A stretch of DNA of 64,000 bases, taken from the NCBI GenBank assembly GCA_032622095.1, contig CP136069.1, positions 6,838,036-6,902,035 of the forward strand. The letters are read 5' to 3'. Positions 12,248 through 24,500 of this stretch are shown here, one piece after another. Below the pieces are notes generated by a model. It saw only the letters and a program-made list of their open reading frames with translations, ran no database searches and had not been told where the DNA came from. A program made the translations under genes and the position numbers. Each line of letters opens with the position of its first letter. Position 1 is the stretch's first letter. This DNA is from Siphonodentalium dalli. Lineage: Eukaryota; Mollusca; Scaphopoda; Gadilida; Siphonodentaliidae.

Positions 12248-12381
12248 CAGTAATGCCCTAATTAATCGACTCCATAACCACAGCAGAATAATGGGTAATT
12301 TAATTTTAATTTCCGACTAAATCCGAAAAATTACCCATTATTCTGCTGTGGTTATGGAGTCGTTTAATTAGGGCATTACTG
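12248..12381. mobile_element. TA-flanked palindromic MITE (CAGTAATGCCC family)
   Basis: An almost perfect 134-bp palindrome from CAGTAATGCCCTAATTAATC to its inverse, flanked by TA on both sides. It is a shortened member of the family that in longer copies includes ATATGGCTTGTTGCCATTCA. TA target duplication and CAGT ends suggest Tc1/mariner mobilisation. Confidence 0.85.
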
Positions 12382-14782
12382 TATTGCTGGAATCAAATTG
12401 TTTATCAAAACATGTGGAAATACAACTGTTCATCCCAGTTCATCCAAGTTTGAAGAATAATGCTAATACCAAACATAACCATGATATACATGCGTGACTC
12501 TTCTTGGGGCATCTCAGAAACCAGAACTGAGGAAACATGTTATAGCGTGTAATGGCAGGCTGGTAGCCACTGCCTGAAGTAATAGGCTTCGTAATAATTG
12601 GGAATAATATGGATGGATAGCCCAATTTCACTTCTTTTTTGCTCACGATATCAGTGACGATAAAATCTTCGTTACTGTGATTAACATTACAAGCTGATCC
12701 ACATTAACATGGAAAACAATGTGAAATTGTTCAAGCTGGCCCGGCTGGCCTTCAATTTATTTGTTAAGATTTTGTTTTACGTTGTCAAAAGTCTATTTTA
12801 TTCCATTATTTATTATATCTTTATTTCCAAGTCACATATGGTCAAGTGTGCTTTCATTTTATTGCTTATTTTCAGCTGAGTTCTGCATAGTTATTCTTAT
12901 TTTGCTGTATCAGTAGATGGAATCCTGATTAAATTTTATTTTTCCAATAGTGCAGTGTAATTCTATCAAGTTGAATTTGGGTTATTGTTGGCCATTGTGC
13001 AACTGATCCAACTTCTGATAACCTCTATAATATTATGTAGTATAGCATTAGTATTAACTATATATGACCTGTTTCTGTTCAAAACACATCAAAATAAGAC
13101 TCAATAGCAGGAATGGAAAAATAATTTGGCATATGGAAAAAACTGTTTTTTGGACCCAAGAGACACCCAATCCGAATCTGTATTACGACGAAATAACGAT
13201 TGATTACGATTACGGTCTGTTCGTTTACCGAACCACGTCGTACGGGGACTAATCTGTAATCTGAATCCAGATTCTCTCACCAAATAATGACTCTGTGGAG
13301 GATATGCTCCTCGAAATCTCATTCCGCCCGAGCAAAATTCCGATTCCGAGCGGTATAAGTTCTGATTCCACGAACGTTTTGCTCGATTTTCCACGACCAT
13401 GTTTACTAATTGGTGTATATCGAGGGAGCAACTCATGGGATGACACATTCAAATGTTAGGATTTGTTTCTAAGGTATTCTACTCTTCACTTACTTATTCT
13501 TTAGTCCCATATATATCACTCTGAACTAAATTAACAAGGGTTGCTTACTAAAATCCACACACACAGAAGAAAAGTATGGCATACAAATGTGAATTTCGAA
13601 GGGAAAAAGATCATGTTTTGTAGAACAAATTGCTTATGTGTACGGTATCCGCAAACAACCCATCGTTACTTTAAAAATACAGCTGTTCAAAATACGCGAT
13701 TTTAGCATGACATGTTGCCTTAAAAATAACCCAACCATACGTTCCAATTCTGTTTTCGAAGTGTTCCGATTCACGACACGCACATTTTCAGCGTTCCGAT
13801 TCCTGACATGGATAATGATTACCGCAATCCAGTTTGCTGGCTCCACGGCGGTTCTACATGACTGTAAATTGTCCTATAATGATTACCTAAGTAGAACGAA
13901 TTAATAACTTATACTACAACAGATCTACAACGTCACTGGTGTTGATTTTGATGCGATGTTTTTATTTTTATTTTCCTATAATATCTTGAGTGCGACAGAG
14001 AATATTGTTTGATATAAAACAACTCGAACGAATGGCAGTCTAGCTATTCACAAAGAATTGTAAATCAACTGCGTCTAAAAGTACTATGACATCCAATAAA
14101 TCTCTCCGCATAGGAAACCACTCAAAAGTATTGTTCCCGTATATCTCTCTGCAGATGCTAAATTTCGAGCGATAACGTTGAATTGTAAACAAACGCTCTT
14201 TTATAGCGATGCGTCAAAAACAAACACTCATTAAATTATCACTTGATTAACCACTGCAGTGCCGTTTTTTGTGATTGAGAGTGGAGAATCCACTGTAATC
14301 GACCTATTTTTAGAACGCAACACATGATACCAAACAAAATTACGTCGCGTTGGTGATGGGGTTCACGGCGGGGTTAATTGACTGTCCGCTCTTTGCGGGG
14401 ACTATTGACCATCTCGTAAGGGTGGACAACCTCTGTCAGGGGCTGCTCAATGGCCACGGGCAGGTTAAAAAAAAATCATACCTCTTGTATGGACGGGTAT
14501 CATAATTTCTCTTGATTAAAAGTCTGTCGTTCCTAGGAACGGGGAAGTTTAGGACGGGTACCATGAATTAACTCATTGAAAAACAAAGAATGCGTTGTCT
14601 GTCGTTCCTAGGAAGGGGGGGATTTCATCGGGTCAATTTTTTCCGCCAGAAAAAGGCACAATTAACTCATTGAAAAACAAAAAATTATATTAAATTTAAA
14701 AAAAACAAAATAATTTTAAAAAATGTCATGTTTCTGACCAACCACGCCAGTGGCGGGTAACCTGCTAGTCTAATATATAACC
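12382..14782. other. Intergenic, no recognisable gene
   Basis: 14200-14370 shares a dispersed segment with 30600-31010 (TGCCGTTTTTTGTGA, GAGAGTGGAGAA, GAACGCAACACATG). Two short frames near 13100-13450 and 13640-13900 have no recognisable domain. 14520-14640 has a duplicated GTCTGTCGTTCCTAGGAA motif. Confidence 0.4.
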
Positions 14783-16993
14783 ATGCAAATGCCCCTCCCC
14801 CTCGATTATATCCCGGATACTCAATTGCCATGTAGGCGCTGTAGAGATAATAAGATTAACACGCGAGGCAGAGACCTCATAAAACTTTGCATGGACTCCA
14901 GCATGAGGATAGTGAATGGCCGCACTGCGGGAGATTTTCTTGGTAACTTCACCTCCTATCAACCCGCAGGGAGTAGTGTAGTAGATTATGTAATAGGTAG
15001 CCAAGCTCTCTTTGATCGAATACCGTTCTTTCATGTGAACCCATTGACTATTTTATCTGACCATTGTCAATGCTGGTTTATCTTAAACATTGGCTCTTCA
15101 ATTACTGACTCTGAACAGCATGATACCTTTCCTTTGCATGCGAAACCACTGCGATTTAAATGGGATGAACTGGCCTCATTTCGGTTTAGGGAAGAGTTTA
15201 ACACACCAGATGTACAGGTCAATTTGCGAAAAATATTTGAAGATGAAGAAAGCTCTTCAAAAGTACTTGTCTCCAAACTCAATGCTATAATGCATATTGT
15301 TGCTTCTAGGTCCCTCAAACGACAATCTACACAACACAGACGAAAACACAATATACATGCCAGTAAACCCTGGTACGATCATACATGTGCTGAACTGAAA
15401 CGTCAGTTGACTCGCTCTGTTAAATGCCTAAATGACAACCAACAAGACCTCATCATTCGTGGGCGTTATTTTAATTTGAAGAAGCAGTATCGAAAGTTTT
15501 TAAATTCCAAACGAAAATCATTTAGACTCGATAAATATCACACTCTTGTGGGGATGGAAAATAAATCACCTTCACGATATTGGGCTATTATTGATGAATT
15601 AAAACATGAATCTAATGGCAGGCCCAATTTTGCAGGTACTAACTTTCACCCAAAAGAACTATATGATCATTTTAAAAATCTAGGCAGTTTGACTGCAGAC
15701 ACTGACCAGTTATTCAAACAGACCGTTCTCGCAGAACTTCCAATATTAGAAGAACGGGCGCGAGATATAACTGACCTTGACTATGAAATTTCCGAATTAG
15801 AAATCAGGCACGCGATCACGAGACTAGCTAATGGCAAGGCTGAAGGCCTTGATTGTATTAAACCAGATATGATAAAAAGCGTTAAAGATCAGCTCATACC
15901 TATTTTTAAAAAAATGTTTAAACGACTACTTACAAATGGAGATTTCCCTGAAGAATGGCTTGAGGGTTTCATAATTCCTATACCAAAATGTAAACACCCA
16001 ACAACACCAAACGACCTTCGCGGGATCACCATTACCAGTGTATTGGGTAAAATATATGCTGATATACTGCTTAATCGGCTAACTTCGTTTTTTCAACCTA
16101 AGGGTATACCTTCGAAATTTCAAGCAGGTTTCCGCAAAGATCATACGACATCCGATAACACGCTTGTTTTACGAACACTCATAAATAAATCTATACTAAA
16201 ACGGAAAAAGTTGTATACGTGTTTCGTAGACTTCAATAAGGCTTTCGATAGAGTATGGCGTGAAGGTTTGCTGTATAAACTAATCAAATTGGGTGTGGGT
16301 GGTACAGTATATACCACAGTTAAAAAGATAATCACTGAATATACAACTAGTGTCCAATGTGGGATAAATAGTTTAACAGACAAATTCCAGGGAGCAGTGG
16401 GATTGATGCAGGGAAATAATTTAAGCCCTTTATTTTTCAATATATTCATAGATGAAATTGCTTCGATCCTACTCGAAAGCAAATCAGACGCCCCAAATGT
16501 TTTCGGCGAAGAAGTCCCGTGCTTGATGTATGCCGATGATCTTGTTTTGATTTCAGAAAGCCCCGGTGGCCTCCAGACAATGCTAAATTCATTACATAAA
16601 TACTGTCGGGAATGGCAAATTACCCTGAACAGTTCTAAAACAAAAACTCTTGTTTTTCATGCTGGGGGTCAACATATCTCAAAACCAACATTTACCTTCG
16701 GCAACCAAAGTCTTGAATCGACACAGTCATATACATATCTTGGTATTAAATTCTTTGCTTCCGGCAAAATGACACATGCTATATTGGATCTAAAAAACAG
16801 AGCATCAAGAGCACTTTTCAAATTGCGCTCAAGTCTTGATCACGATTTACCTGTCGAAGTATCAACAAAACTATTTGACACATGTGTTAAACCGATCCTC
16901 ACCTACGCATCCGAGACATGGGGTGACGAGACAGTTAATAGACAGTCAAATACAGTCATACAGGCGTCATTGAGGACGAGGAACATTTTATAA
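14783..16993 (+). CDS. LINE ORF2 fragment: end of APE endonuclease plus reverse transcriptase
   Basis: An open frame of 736 codons. It starts in the last third of an apurinic-type endonuclease (SSVVDYVIGSQALF then LSDHC), so the 5' part of the element is missing. The reverse transcriptase follows: GLDCIKPDMI, GFRKDHTTSDN, then FVDFNKAFDRVW (motif A aspartates), GLMQGNNLSPLFFNIFIDEI (motif B) and YADDLVLIS (catalytic YADD). A thumb region continues to YASETWGDE. The C-terminus departs from frame after TVNRQSNTVIQ. The layout fits APE-type non-LTR elements (Jockey/CR1/I group); I cannot assign the clade. It is a retroelement gene, not a host gene. Confidence 0.9.
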   Translation: MQMPLPLDYIPDTQLPCRRCRDNKINTRGRDLIKLCMDSSMRIVNGRTAGDFLGNFTSYQPAGSSVVDYVIGSQALFDRIPFFHVNPLTILSDHCQCWFILNIGSSITDSEQHDTFPLHAKPLRFKWDELASFRFREEFNTPDVQVNLRKIFEDEESSSKVLVSKLNAIMHIVASRSLKRQSTQHRRKHNIHASKPWYDHTCAELKRQLTRSVKCLNDNQQDLIIRGRYFNLKKQYRKFLNSKRKSFRLDKYHTLVGMENKSPSRYWAIIDELKHESNGRPNFAGTNFHPKELYDHFKNLGSLTADTDQLFKQTVLAELPILEERARDITDLDYEISELEIRHAITRLANGKAEGLDCIKPDMIKSVKDQLIPIFKKMFKRLLTNGDFPEEWLEGFIIPIPKCKHPTTPNDLRGITITSVLGKIYADILLNRLTSFFQPKGIPSKFQAGFRKDHTTSDNTLVLRTLINKSILKRKKLYTCFVDFNKAFDRVWREGLLYKLIKLGVGGTVYTTVKKIITEYTTSVQCGINSLTDKFQGAVGLMQGNNLSPLFFNIFIDEIASILLESKSDAPNVFGEEVPCLMYADDLVLISESPGGLQTMLNSLHKYCREWQITLNSSKTKTLVFHAGGQHISKPTFTFGNQSLESTQSYTYLGIKFFASGKMTHAILDLKNRASRALFKLRSSLDHDLPVEVSTKLFDTCVKPILTYASETWGDETVNRQSNTVIQASLRTRNIL

Positions 16994-17178
16994 TACACTG
17001 TCCTCGATATAATATCCAACGGATATTGCTATATGAAACAATGGAACAAATTACAACAAATTTCATGGAACTTGACGCTAACGCCAAACTACGTATACTT
17101 TTTGCAGTTGATGATCGACTTTGTAATAGGGCCCTCAGTAATTTTATTCAGACAGCTTCTTATTTAAGACGCGAATAA
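16966..17178 (+). pseudogene. LINE ORF2 C-terminal fragment in shifted frame
   Basis: Directly after the break in the main LINE frame another frame reads IEDEEHFIIHCPRYNIQR and continues to ASYLRRE and a stop at 17178. The HFIIHCPRY motif is the C-terminal cysteine-histidine domain common in animal LINE proteins. The roughly 100-residue segment normally between YASETWG and this motif is absent, so an internal deletion joined the two parts out of frame. This copy therefore cannot encode a full ORF2 protein. Confidence 0.75.
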
Positions 17179-17384
17179 TGTGACAATAACGGGCCAATGC
17201 TAGACAAGAACTTTATATTTCAGAATTTATGCTTGTATATTGCCCATTGATTACCATACCATGTTATATGTTTGTTTTCTTTATTTTCTGTATGTGTACA
17301 TGTACATGTATATTGCCATACCCAAATGTATTTGTTTGTGGTCGCGCAATAAAGATCTATCTATCTATCTATCTATATATTTTG

Positions 17385-18100
17385 GGACTTCTGTTAACTA
17401 TGGCCAGGAAAACTGCCAGATGGATTTCGACGAAATTTGATACCTAGGTGTAAAATCTCAGATGAAGTGTCATCGCACCGCTTCTGAGAACGTCAGAGCA
17501 CTCCTTCTCCATTCCCCCGCCACCGCAATGGGAATTCATGGGTTAATCGCGTGATAGTTAAAGAGTGTTCGTATCCGCAGTGTCGTTGATAAAGAGCGTG
17601 TCTGTGTCCAGACATGAGCGTGTTGTGTCTGTGTCCAGACATGAGTGTGTTGTGTGATTCTTATGTCTGTGTTCGTACTTAGGGGTTCCTAGGAATGGGG
17701 GAGATTTTCATCAGGTCAGTTTTTCTGCCCGAGGTGACCTTCACCTTGAAACGGGTACCCACAAATGATATATATGTATGTGTGTGTCCGTTATAGACTC
17801 AAAAACGGCCCTACCGATTGAGTCCAAACTTGTCACCTAGGGGAACTTTTGTCTGGGAAGTCTCATGGACCAGTCAAATTGTGACCCCGTCCTGACCTTG
17901 ACCTTCAAAATGATCAATTCAAGGTCAAATCCGGTAAAACTGGCAGATTTCGACGAAATTTCATACCTAGGTGTACTTTTGTCCGGGGAATGTATTGGAT
18001 GGGTCAAATCGTTACCAGGACCTGACCTTGACCTTCAAAATAGTCAATTCAAGGTCAAATCTGGTAAAACTGGCGGATTTCAATAATAATCAACGGAAAT
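17385..18100 (+). repeat. Tandemly diverged dispersed repeat next to the LINE
   Basis: Related units of about 130 bp: AACTGGCAGATTTCGACGAA, ATACCTAGGTGTACTTTTGT and GACCTTGACCTTCAAAATG recur at 17410, 17860-17960 and 18000-18086. 17575-17650 shares AAAGAGCGTGTCTGTGTCC with 30830-30930 in reverse. No gene. Confidence 0.6.
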
Positions 18101-18181
18101 AATGTTTTTTGTATAACACAAACAAATGTCAACACTTAGCTTCGGATGTTGTCCCTCCCGTTAACAGGAAAAATGTGGGAG

Positions 18182-18400
18182 AATGCTATCTGGCTTCGAG
18201 GTAAATGGTCATTTGGAGATCACTTGGTCAGAGGTTACAGGAGGTCATGAAAAATGATAGAATGAACCATAGAATTTTCGTACCGTTTTCAACTCAGGGG
18301 TTGTTAACCCTTCCTAGTTAAATTGGGAATATACCATATAGTTCAGTGGGTAATATACCTTATAGTTCAGTGGGCAAGATAACTTTGACGGAGATAACAA
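18182..18400 (-). repeat. Repeat C fragment forming the start of the mucolipin 3' UTR
   Basis: Reverse complement of 5529-5720, including GGTCAGAGGTTACAGGAGGT and the TATAGTTCAGTGGGCAAGAT terminus. It begins about 11 bp beyond the mucolipin stop codon on the minus strand, so most of the 3' UTR must be repeat-derived. I saw no clear minus-strand AATAAA in the first 300 bp. Confidence 0.65.
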
Positions 18401-18410
18401 AAATATAGCG

Positions 18411-18566
18411 TTACATGAAACTATACCTTCCAAAACATCTGAAGAAGTAGCACAGGTTCCATTGTTTGTCCTCCTCCTGATAAATCTTGTCTTTCGGACA
18501 ATTTCTGCATTCCATCTCCAAGAACGCATGTAACTTTGTCAAAGGGAAGCCCTCCCTGTGGTATCT
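18411..18566 (-). CDS. MCOLN (TRPML): Mucolipin exon 13: cytosolic C-terminus and stop
   Basis: The acceptor is gtattccag. It has 51 codons and TAA at 18413-18411. The sequence begins [15 protein letters not shown], matching the HYQQDGFPETELRTF stretch of TRPML proteins. It ends [13 protein letters not shown], where TRPML1 has a palmitoylated cysteine cluster and a dileucine; here there are two separated cysteines and no dileucine. The frame was chosen because it is the only one with mucolipin similarity and phase 0. An alternative AG 11 bp downstream (18556-18557) would break the frame. Confidence 0.9.
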   Translation of the reverse strand, partial: RYHREGFPLTKLHAFLEMECRNCPKDKIYQEEDKQWNLCYFFRCFGRYSFM

Positions 18567-21500
18567 CTGGAATACGACGATTTATTAGCAGAGCAGCAGA
18601 ACCACATAGAACAAAAATCGAGTCAAGTCGACCACCGAGACAAAATTATATTTAACAAGACAGTCAATGACTGTGGGGTCACTCACCAGACTGCAAAGAC
18701 TGATAAGACAGGGACTCTGGAGACTACAACAGTCAGAACTTTTCATAATCACTTTAAAAGAAATAGCTCTAAACAGGATATGTGGCTAGAGAGACTTCAC
18801 ATATGTAGATTGGTGAAAATCCACCTTGAAATTACCAACTGTACACTACTGATCACCCCCTCCTCCTCCAGCTCAACAAGTCCCCTTTGACCGGGCTACA
18901 GACTCCCAAGTCTTAGGTTGGAATTTCACAACTGACTCCTCAAACTTTCTCAATTGTTGGAAATTTCCAATCTCACAAGCGCCTTTTTCCAAAACCATTT
19001 AGACATGTTTGAAGCCCAATTATCCATGGACCCAAAATACAATACATGTATGTCAAATTAATCAGTCAGGTGGTTCCAAGGTAGATGTTTTAATGAATTT
19101 GGTATTTCAATGATTTAATTAGACACAAAAGTGTTAACTCCCCATAGCCCCACCATTTCTTGACAAATTGACCTCATTTTAACAAATCTGAATCTCAGTC
19201 ACTTAAGGATCCTCCTGATTGCTCCATACTATATGTAAGCTAAATAGTCCAACCTCTCTTGAGAAGACATTTTAAGAATTACTATAGAGACATATAGTTA
19301 TGTCCCTGGTCCCACCCTATTTAACCTGGTGACCCCATCTGAATAAATTTGAATCCCAGACACCAAAGAACCCTTCATACATATGATAAATATCAGTAAA
19401 ATAGACCTGATGGTCCTTGTGAAGGAAGCATATTAAGAGGGAAACTGTCCTTCGTTTGGCCCCTATTTTACCAAGTGACCCTATTAAAAAATAAATCTGA
19501 ATTGCAGTCAAGGAAGAACATTCCATGCTAAATAAGCCAACTAGTTCTTGCAAACATATTTTAAGAATTACTATGTAGTGAAATAGTTAAGTCTCTGGCT
19601 CTGCCCTTATTTGGCTTTGTGATCCCATTTTCACAAATCTGTCACCCAAGGTAATTTCATACCATATATAAGCAAAATAGGCCATTTGATTCTTGCATAG
19701 AAGACACATCATGAATTACTATGTAGAGAAAGAGTAATGTAGCTGACCTTGCACCTACTTGACCTGGTGACCCTGATTGAACAAATCTGAACCACAATCA
19801 CCAAAGGAGCAAGCCTGCAAATAGTGTGCCTATTCCTACATTGTATGTGCCTGCATGGCCTCAAGCAACACAATGTATTATACAATCAAGCCTTGAAATA
19901 GTGTGATAGTGTGTCTGTCATTTGCCGAATGAGGTCCCCCAGAGGGTGACTTTAGTGACGCTATCCTGCACAGTGGGCTAGCATCACTAAATTCACCCTC
20001 TGGGGACCTCATTCTGCTAAGGCCCTCAACTGCTATGGCAGACCTAGGATAAGATTGAAGTTCCCCAGTTGAAGTTGATGTTCACCCATTGGACACCTCA
20101 ATTATGAATTTGATCTTCTGCAAATTAGGGGATATAGAAACTTCCTAGAAGGGAAATGTAACTAACAACAATGTTAATTTGATACTATAGATACTTCCAA
20201 GAAGATGAGGCCTAAGCAGAATGAGGTCTCCAGAGGGTGAAATTGGTGATGCTAGCCCGCTGTGTGGGATAGCATCACTAAATTCACCCTCTGGGGACCT
20301 CATTCTGCAAATGACAGACATCCTATTTGCCCTGTTGAACAATACATGATAGATTGTGCCTCTTATTAATGATTCTCTGACCTGCAAATGTCAGACACAC
20401 TAAATTCAGGCAGTTTGTTTAAAATTGCTAGCAGTATGTTTATAAAAGCTGTCAGTGACATTTTATTCTAATTAGGAGATAAACATACCCTGTTGAGTTG
20501 TACATTCTGGGATTCGAGCATGAAAACAGTTTGTGAACGAGCCGGCTTGCCGGCGAGTTCACAAACTGTTTTCATGCTCGAATCCCAGAATGTACAACGA
20601 AACAGGGTACGTTTATCTCCATTGTAATTCAATCTAGCAGGGAATTTGCAAAAAAACTGTATAAAAAGTTTCATTTAAGTCATTTTCATGACACGAATCG
20701 AGACTTTCATTTCGCCGTTGGGTTTGTTCATTGCGTTACTCGGATCAATGCTCCGTAACCATTTCCTGTGGGGCGGGTTGGCTCGTTTCTCTACTCCGTT
20801 CTGCGCCGATGAAATTGTACCGTGCCACATTCGGATTTGATGCATGCTGAAGCGGCGGATGAATGGGATCTATAGACAACAACGCGCGGGTGTGCTCATT
20901 TCGCTACTCGTTCTGCGCCGATGAAATTTGACCGTGCTACATTCAGATTTGATGCACGCTGAAGCGGCCGATGTCGGTGAATCGAAAACGAAAGTTAGCC
21001 GCTCTCGGCCAATCAGAATGCTTGTTTTTAGTGACAAATACTCAATTAAATTACAATCTAGATTAATGACCTGTGTTTCTCTCTGTCTATCCACAAAGAG
21101 ATATCTGCAACTTTAATAGAACAGGTATTAATGTTGGAAAGTGGAAATGATATCCGTTGGAAGGGATGTTGGTTGGGGTGTAGGCCACTGCAGGGTGGGG
21201 GTGGGTCTGGGCCATGTGGGAGGGGGATGGGTAATGGAATATTTCTGTAATTTCAGAAGATTAAAGATTAAAGTTTCATAACTCTGCAGATGTTATAATG
21301 GTGTCACTTTTTTCAAATTTTATAACATGCTTAAAAAATTATTTATTTTTTGTTAAATTGAGTAAGGTGAAAATTCCAAAAATCTGAATTTAACTTTTTT
21401 TTTTTTTTTTTAGTTATGTCACTGGCTCCGCCCACATTAGACCCATTGACCTCATTTGAACAAATCTGAATAACAGTCCCCCAAAGACCCTTTGTACCAA

Positions 21501-24500
21501 ATATGAACCCATTCGGCCCAATGAAATTTGAGAAGAAGTTGTTGTAAGAATTACAGTTATGGCCCTGGCTTCACAACTATTTGACCCAGTGATCTCATTT
21601 GAACAAATCTGAATGAGAGTCACCTAGGGAACATCCACACCAAATATGAACCAATTTGGTTTTACGGTTCCAGAGGAGAAGATGTTCAAAGAATTGTTGA
21701 TGGATGGACGGACAGACGGATGGACGGACGCGGAGTGATGTCTATAGCTCCACTGGAGACTTCGTCTCAGGTGAGCTAAAATGTTCACAAGGATCTATAT
21801 GAATATTGAGTTAGTTAGAAAAGACAATATATGCATACAAACTGAGATTTTGGAGTAAAACCATTTTTTCATAAATAAAGCTGGATTTCTGTTCTCATTG
21901 ATTTTGTAGTTATGAAAAAAGTGACTTCCTCAAAAACCTCAGCTGGGAGACCTAGGATCCTATTAAGTACCCCAGTTGAAGTTGGTGATGTTCACCCATT
22001 AGTCACCTCGATTATGCATTTTATCTTCTGCAAATTAGGGGATATAGAAACTGAACAGAAGTAACTAAAAACAATGCTGATTAATGAGACTATAGATATA
22101 TACTTCCCAGAAGATGAGGCCTTTAAGGCAGAATGAGGTCCCCAGAGGGTGAATTTAGTGATTCTATCTTGCTATAACAAACCTGTATCGTATCATATGT
22201 GTCATAGATAACTGCGATGAATAGACTAAGGACAGCATAGATGAACAAACTGATGAAAGTGTATAGGTATATCCGGCTATAGTACCAAATCACTAGATTA
22301 TCTGTTTCCAGGGCGGAGAACGTCACAAACATGTCATCTCCATTAACCAATGAGAACAGACATTCTGATGAATCACCCAAGGTTTTGAACTGTAAAAACA
22401 TCAAAAAGAGGTATTTCAGAGTATGTGACGTAATGAAATTTTTTTTACCCTGTGCCAATGCATTCTCTTATATATGCGAGTCGACCATAGGTCGCCTCGC
22501 ATATATAAGAGAATGCATTGGCCTAACCATTTTTTTTATGTTTTTTTAGGACATAAAATAAAGAAATCCATTACCCTGCAGGGAGCCCCACACATATATA
22601 GAAGCATATAGAATAGTGTCGTCTGCTCATGTTTGTCTGGGGCTCTGTATGGGTGAAATTATAAAATTGTTAGGGATAAATTAAAGCCACATGGCGATTT
22701 GTGCTCCAACAATACACCGGTTAATATTTGCTTTTGAATTTCCCCCCCCCCCCCCCCGGTAACAAAATACAGTAATGCCATAAATAATTGACTCCTTAAC
22801 CACAGCAGAGTTATGGGAAATTTTTCAGGATTTAGTCGGAAATATGGCTTGTTGCCATTCATCGGAAAGCTCTCACCGAGAGCTTTCCGATGAATGGCAA
22901 CAAGCCATATTTCCGACTAAATCCTGAAAAATTTCCCATAATTCTGCTGTGGTTTAGGGAATGATTATTTAGGACATTACTGTAGCTTGATAAGTACCTG
23001 AACTACCTTAATTACTATGAGCATTATGTGCCAGATAGACGCATTGAAGTCATAAACAAAATACAACTTCACCAAACAAAAATTGTTCCATTTGTATTCC
23101 TCGGAATGTCCGGAAAAGATATATTGCATGATCTTAAGATTTAGATGCACGTTTTGCATAAATACAGCCAAATATGGCAAGAGATTTTCAACAAAGTATT
23201 TCTCAGCTGGATCTATCTGGCGATAAGTCTTGAATTTCACATGTCATCACCCCCATTGTATGTATAATCTGAGCATTTACTAAGAGACCACAAAAACAAT
23301 GGAATTTAATACATTTGAGAGGAATTGAAAATATTATTTTCTTTGTTGTCCCTTTAGGTACCAAGAACCGCTAGAATAATTAATAATTTCACACAAAACT
23401 CCAATCATCAAACAGATTATTGTCTTGGCTCTATGAGAGGAGGCTTCATTTGTATCATAATGTGGAGTTAGATTTTTTAATTGCATAATATAGTGGCATA
23501 CCCCCATGTATTATAATGAAGAATAAAGCAGTCAGAAATATTCCAGCCCAATGAAAACAACTGTTGATATGCAGTGTAGTCCACTCAAGCAGGGAGCAAT
23601 CAACAAAAATTAGGCCACAGTGTTAAGAGATATGTTGGTAAACTTTAAAGGGGTACTGTACACTAAATCTGGCCATTTTTGGGACCATCTCCTTTTATAC
23701 TGAACAGGATATATGCAACAAATGAATGAATTTTAGCCATGGATGAGTGCAAAATATACTCATGTGCTCTATGAACAATGCAAACAACATGGTAATTATA
23801 ATGAAAAATAATTTATGGCTGGAGTCATAAATTCATTTTTTTGTTATAATTATCGTGTTGTTTGTATTGTTCATACAGTAAATGAGTGTATTTTGCACTC
23901 ATCCATGGCTCAAATTCATTCATTTGTTGCATATATTCTGTTGAGTATAAAATGAGATGGTCCCAAAAATGGCCAGATTTAGTGTACAGTCCTGAGTCCT
24001 TTAACTTGGTTATGAAGCCATGACCCAGAACTCGTCTCAGCCCAATTTTTCATTGAACAACCTGGAACAACATGAGAATTCTCAAATATAGAAAATTAAT
24101 TGTGGGTAGTTGTCTTTCTAAGTGAAAATAATCATCAAATTTCATGAATCAAGAAATTTAAGTCTCCTCTCATGATCTTCAGATATGATATCATGGACAT
24201 TTGATCTGCAATTTTGAAACAAATATAATTTACGGAAGTTCTTGGTACCTGAAAATGGTGACATTTAAAATATTTTCCATGCTATATAAGTGAAGTAAAT
24301 GAGATTATAATAACTAATTGTTCGATGGTTCTTAAATATTGTATCACAATAATCGCTTGTACCAAATTTCACAAATAAATTTCTGACAGATTTTGAGAAA
24401 ATCCATTTAGAAATACCAGGAAATTTTGGCCAAATGTGCATTTGACCCTTAAAATAATACTATTTAAAAACTTAATGCACTGTTATGTTGTGCCATGAAA

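Larger units (their letters stand above)
14783..17384 (+). mobile_element. 5'-truncated, internally deleted non-LTR retrotransposon
   Basis: The element spans the endonuclease/RT frame, the shifted C-terminal fragment and a short 3' region ending in AATAAAG followed by an (ATCT)n tract at about 17351-17384. A simple-repeat tail directly after a polyadenylation-like signal is typical of LINEs whose 3' end is a microsatellite. The 5' limit is set only where coding similarity begins. I did not find a target-site duplication. Confidence 0.85.

Noticed and set aside
18556-18557. Alternative exon 13 acceptor (ccacag)
   Set aside because: Would shift the frame relative to exon 12; the acceptor at 18567-18568 keeps phase 0 and adds the RYHRE residues expected from the family.
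18558-18890. 110-codon plus-strand frame
   Set aside because: Lies opposite mucolipin intron 12 and the exon 13 acceptor; no recognisable domain.
20475-20620. Rho-independent-type terminator or microRNA precursor
   Set aside because: A second, diverged palindrome with the same ends at 41061-41219 points to a mobile palindrome; no small-RNA evidence is available.
22977-23240. Minus-strand 87-codon frame between exons 11 and 12
   Set aside because: Exons 11 and 12 join directly and match the family without a gap; this frame has no mucolipin similarity.
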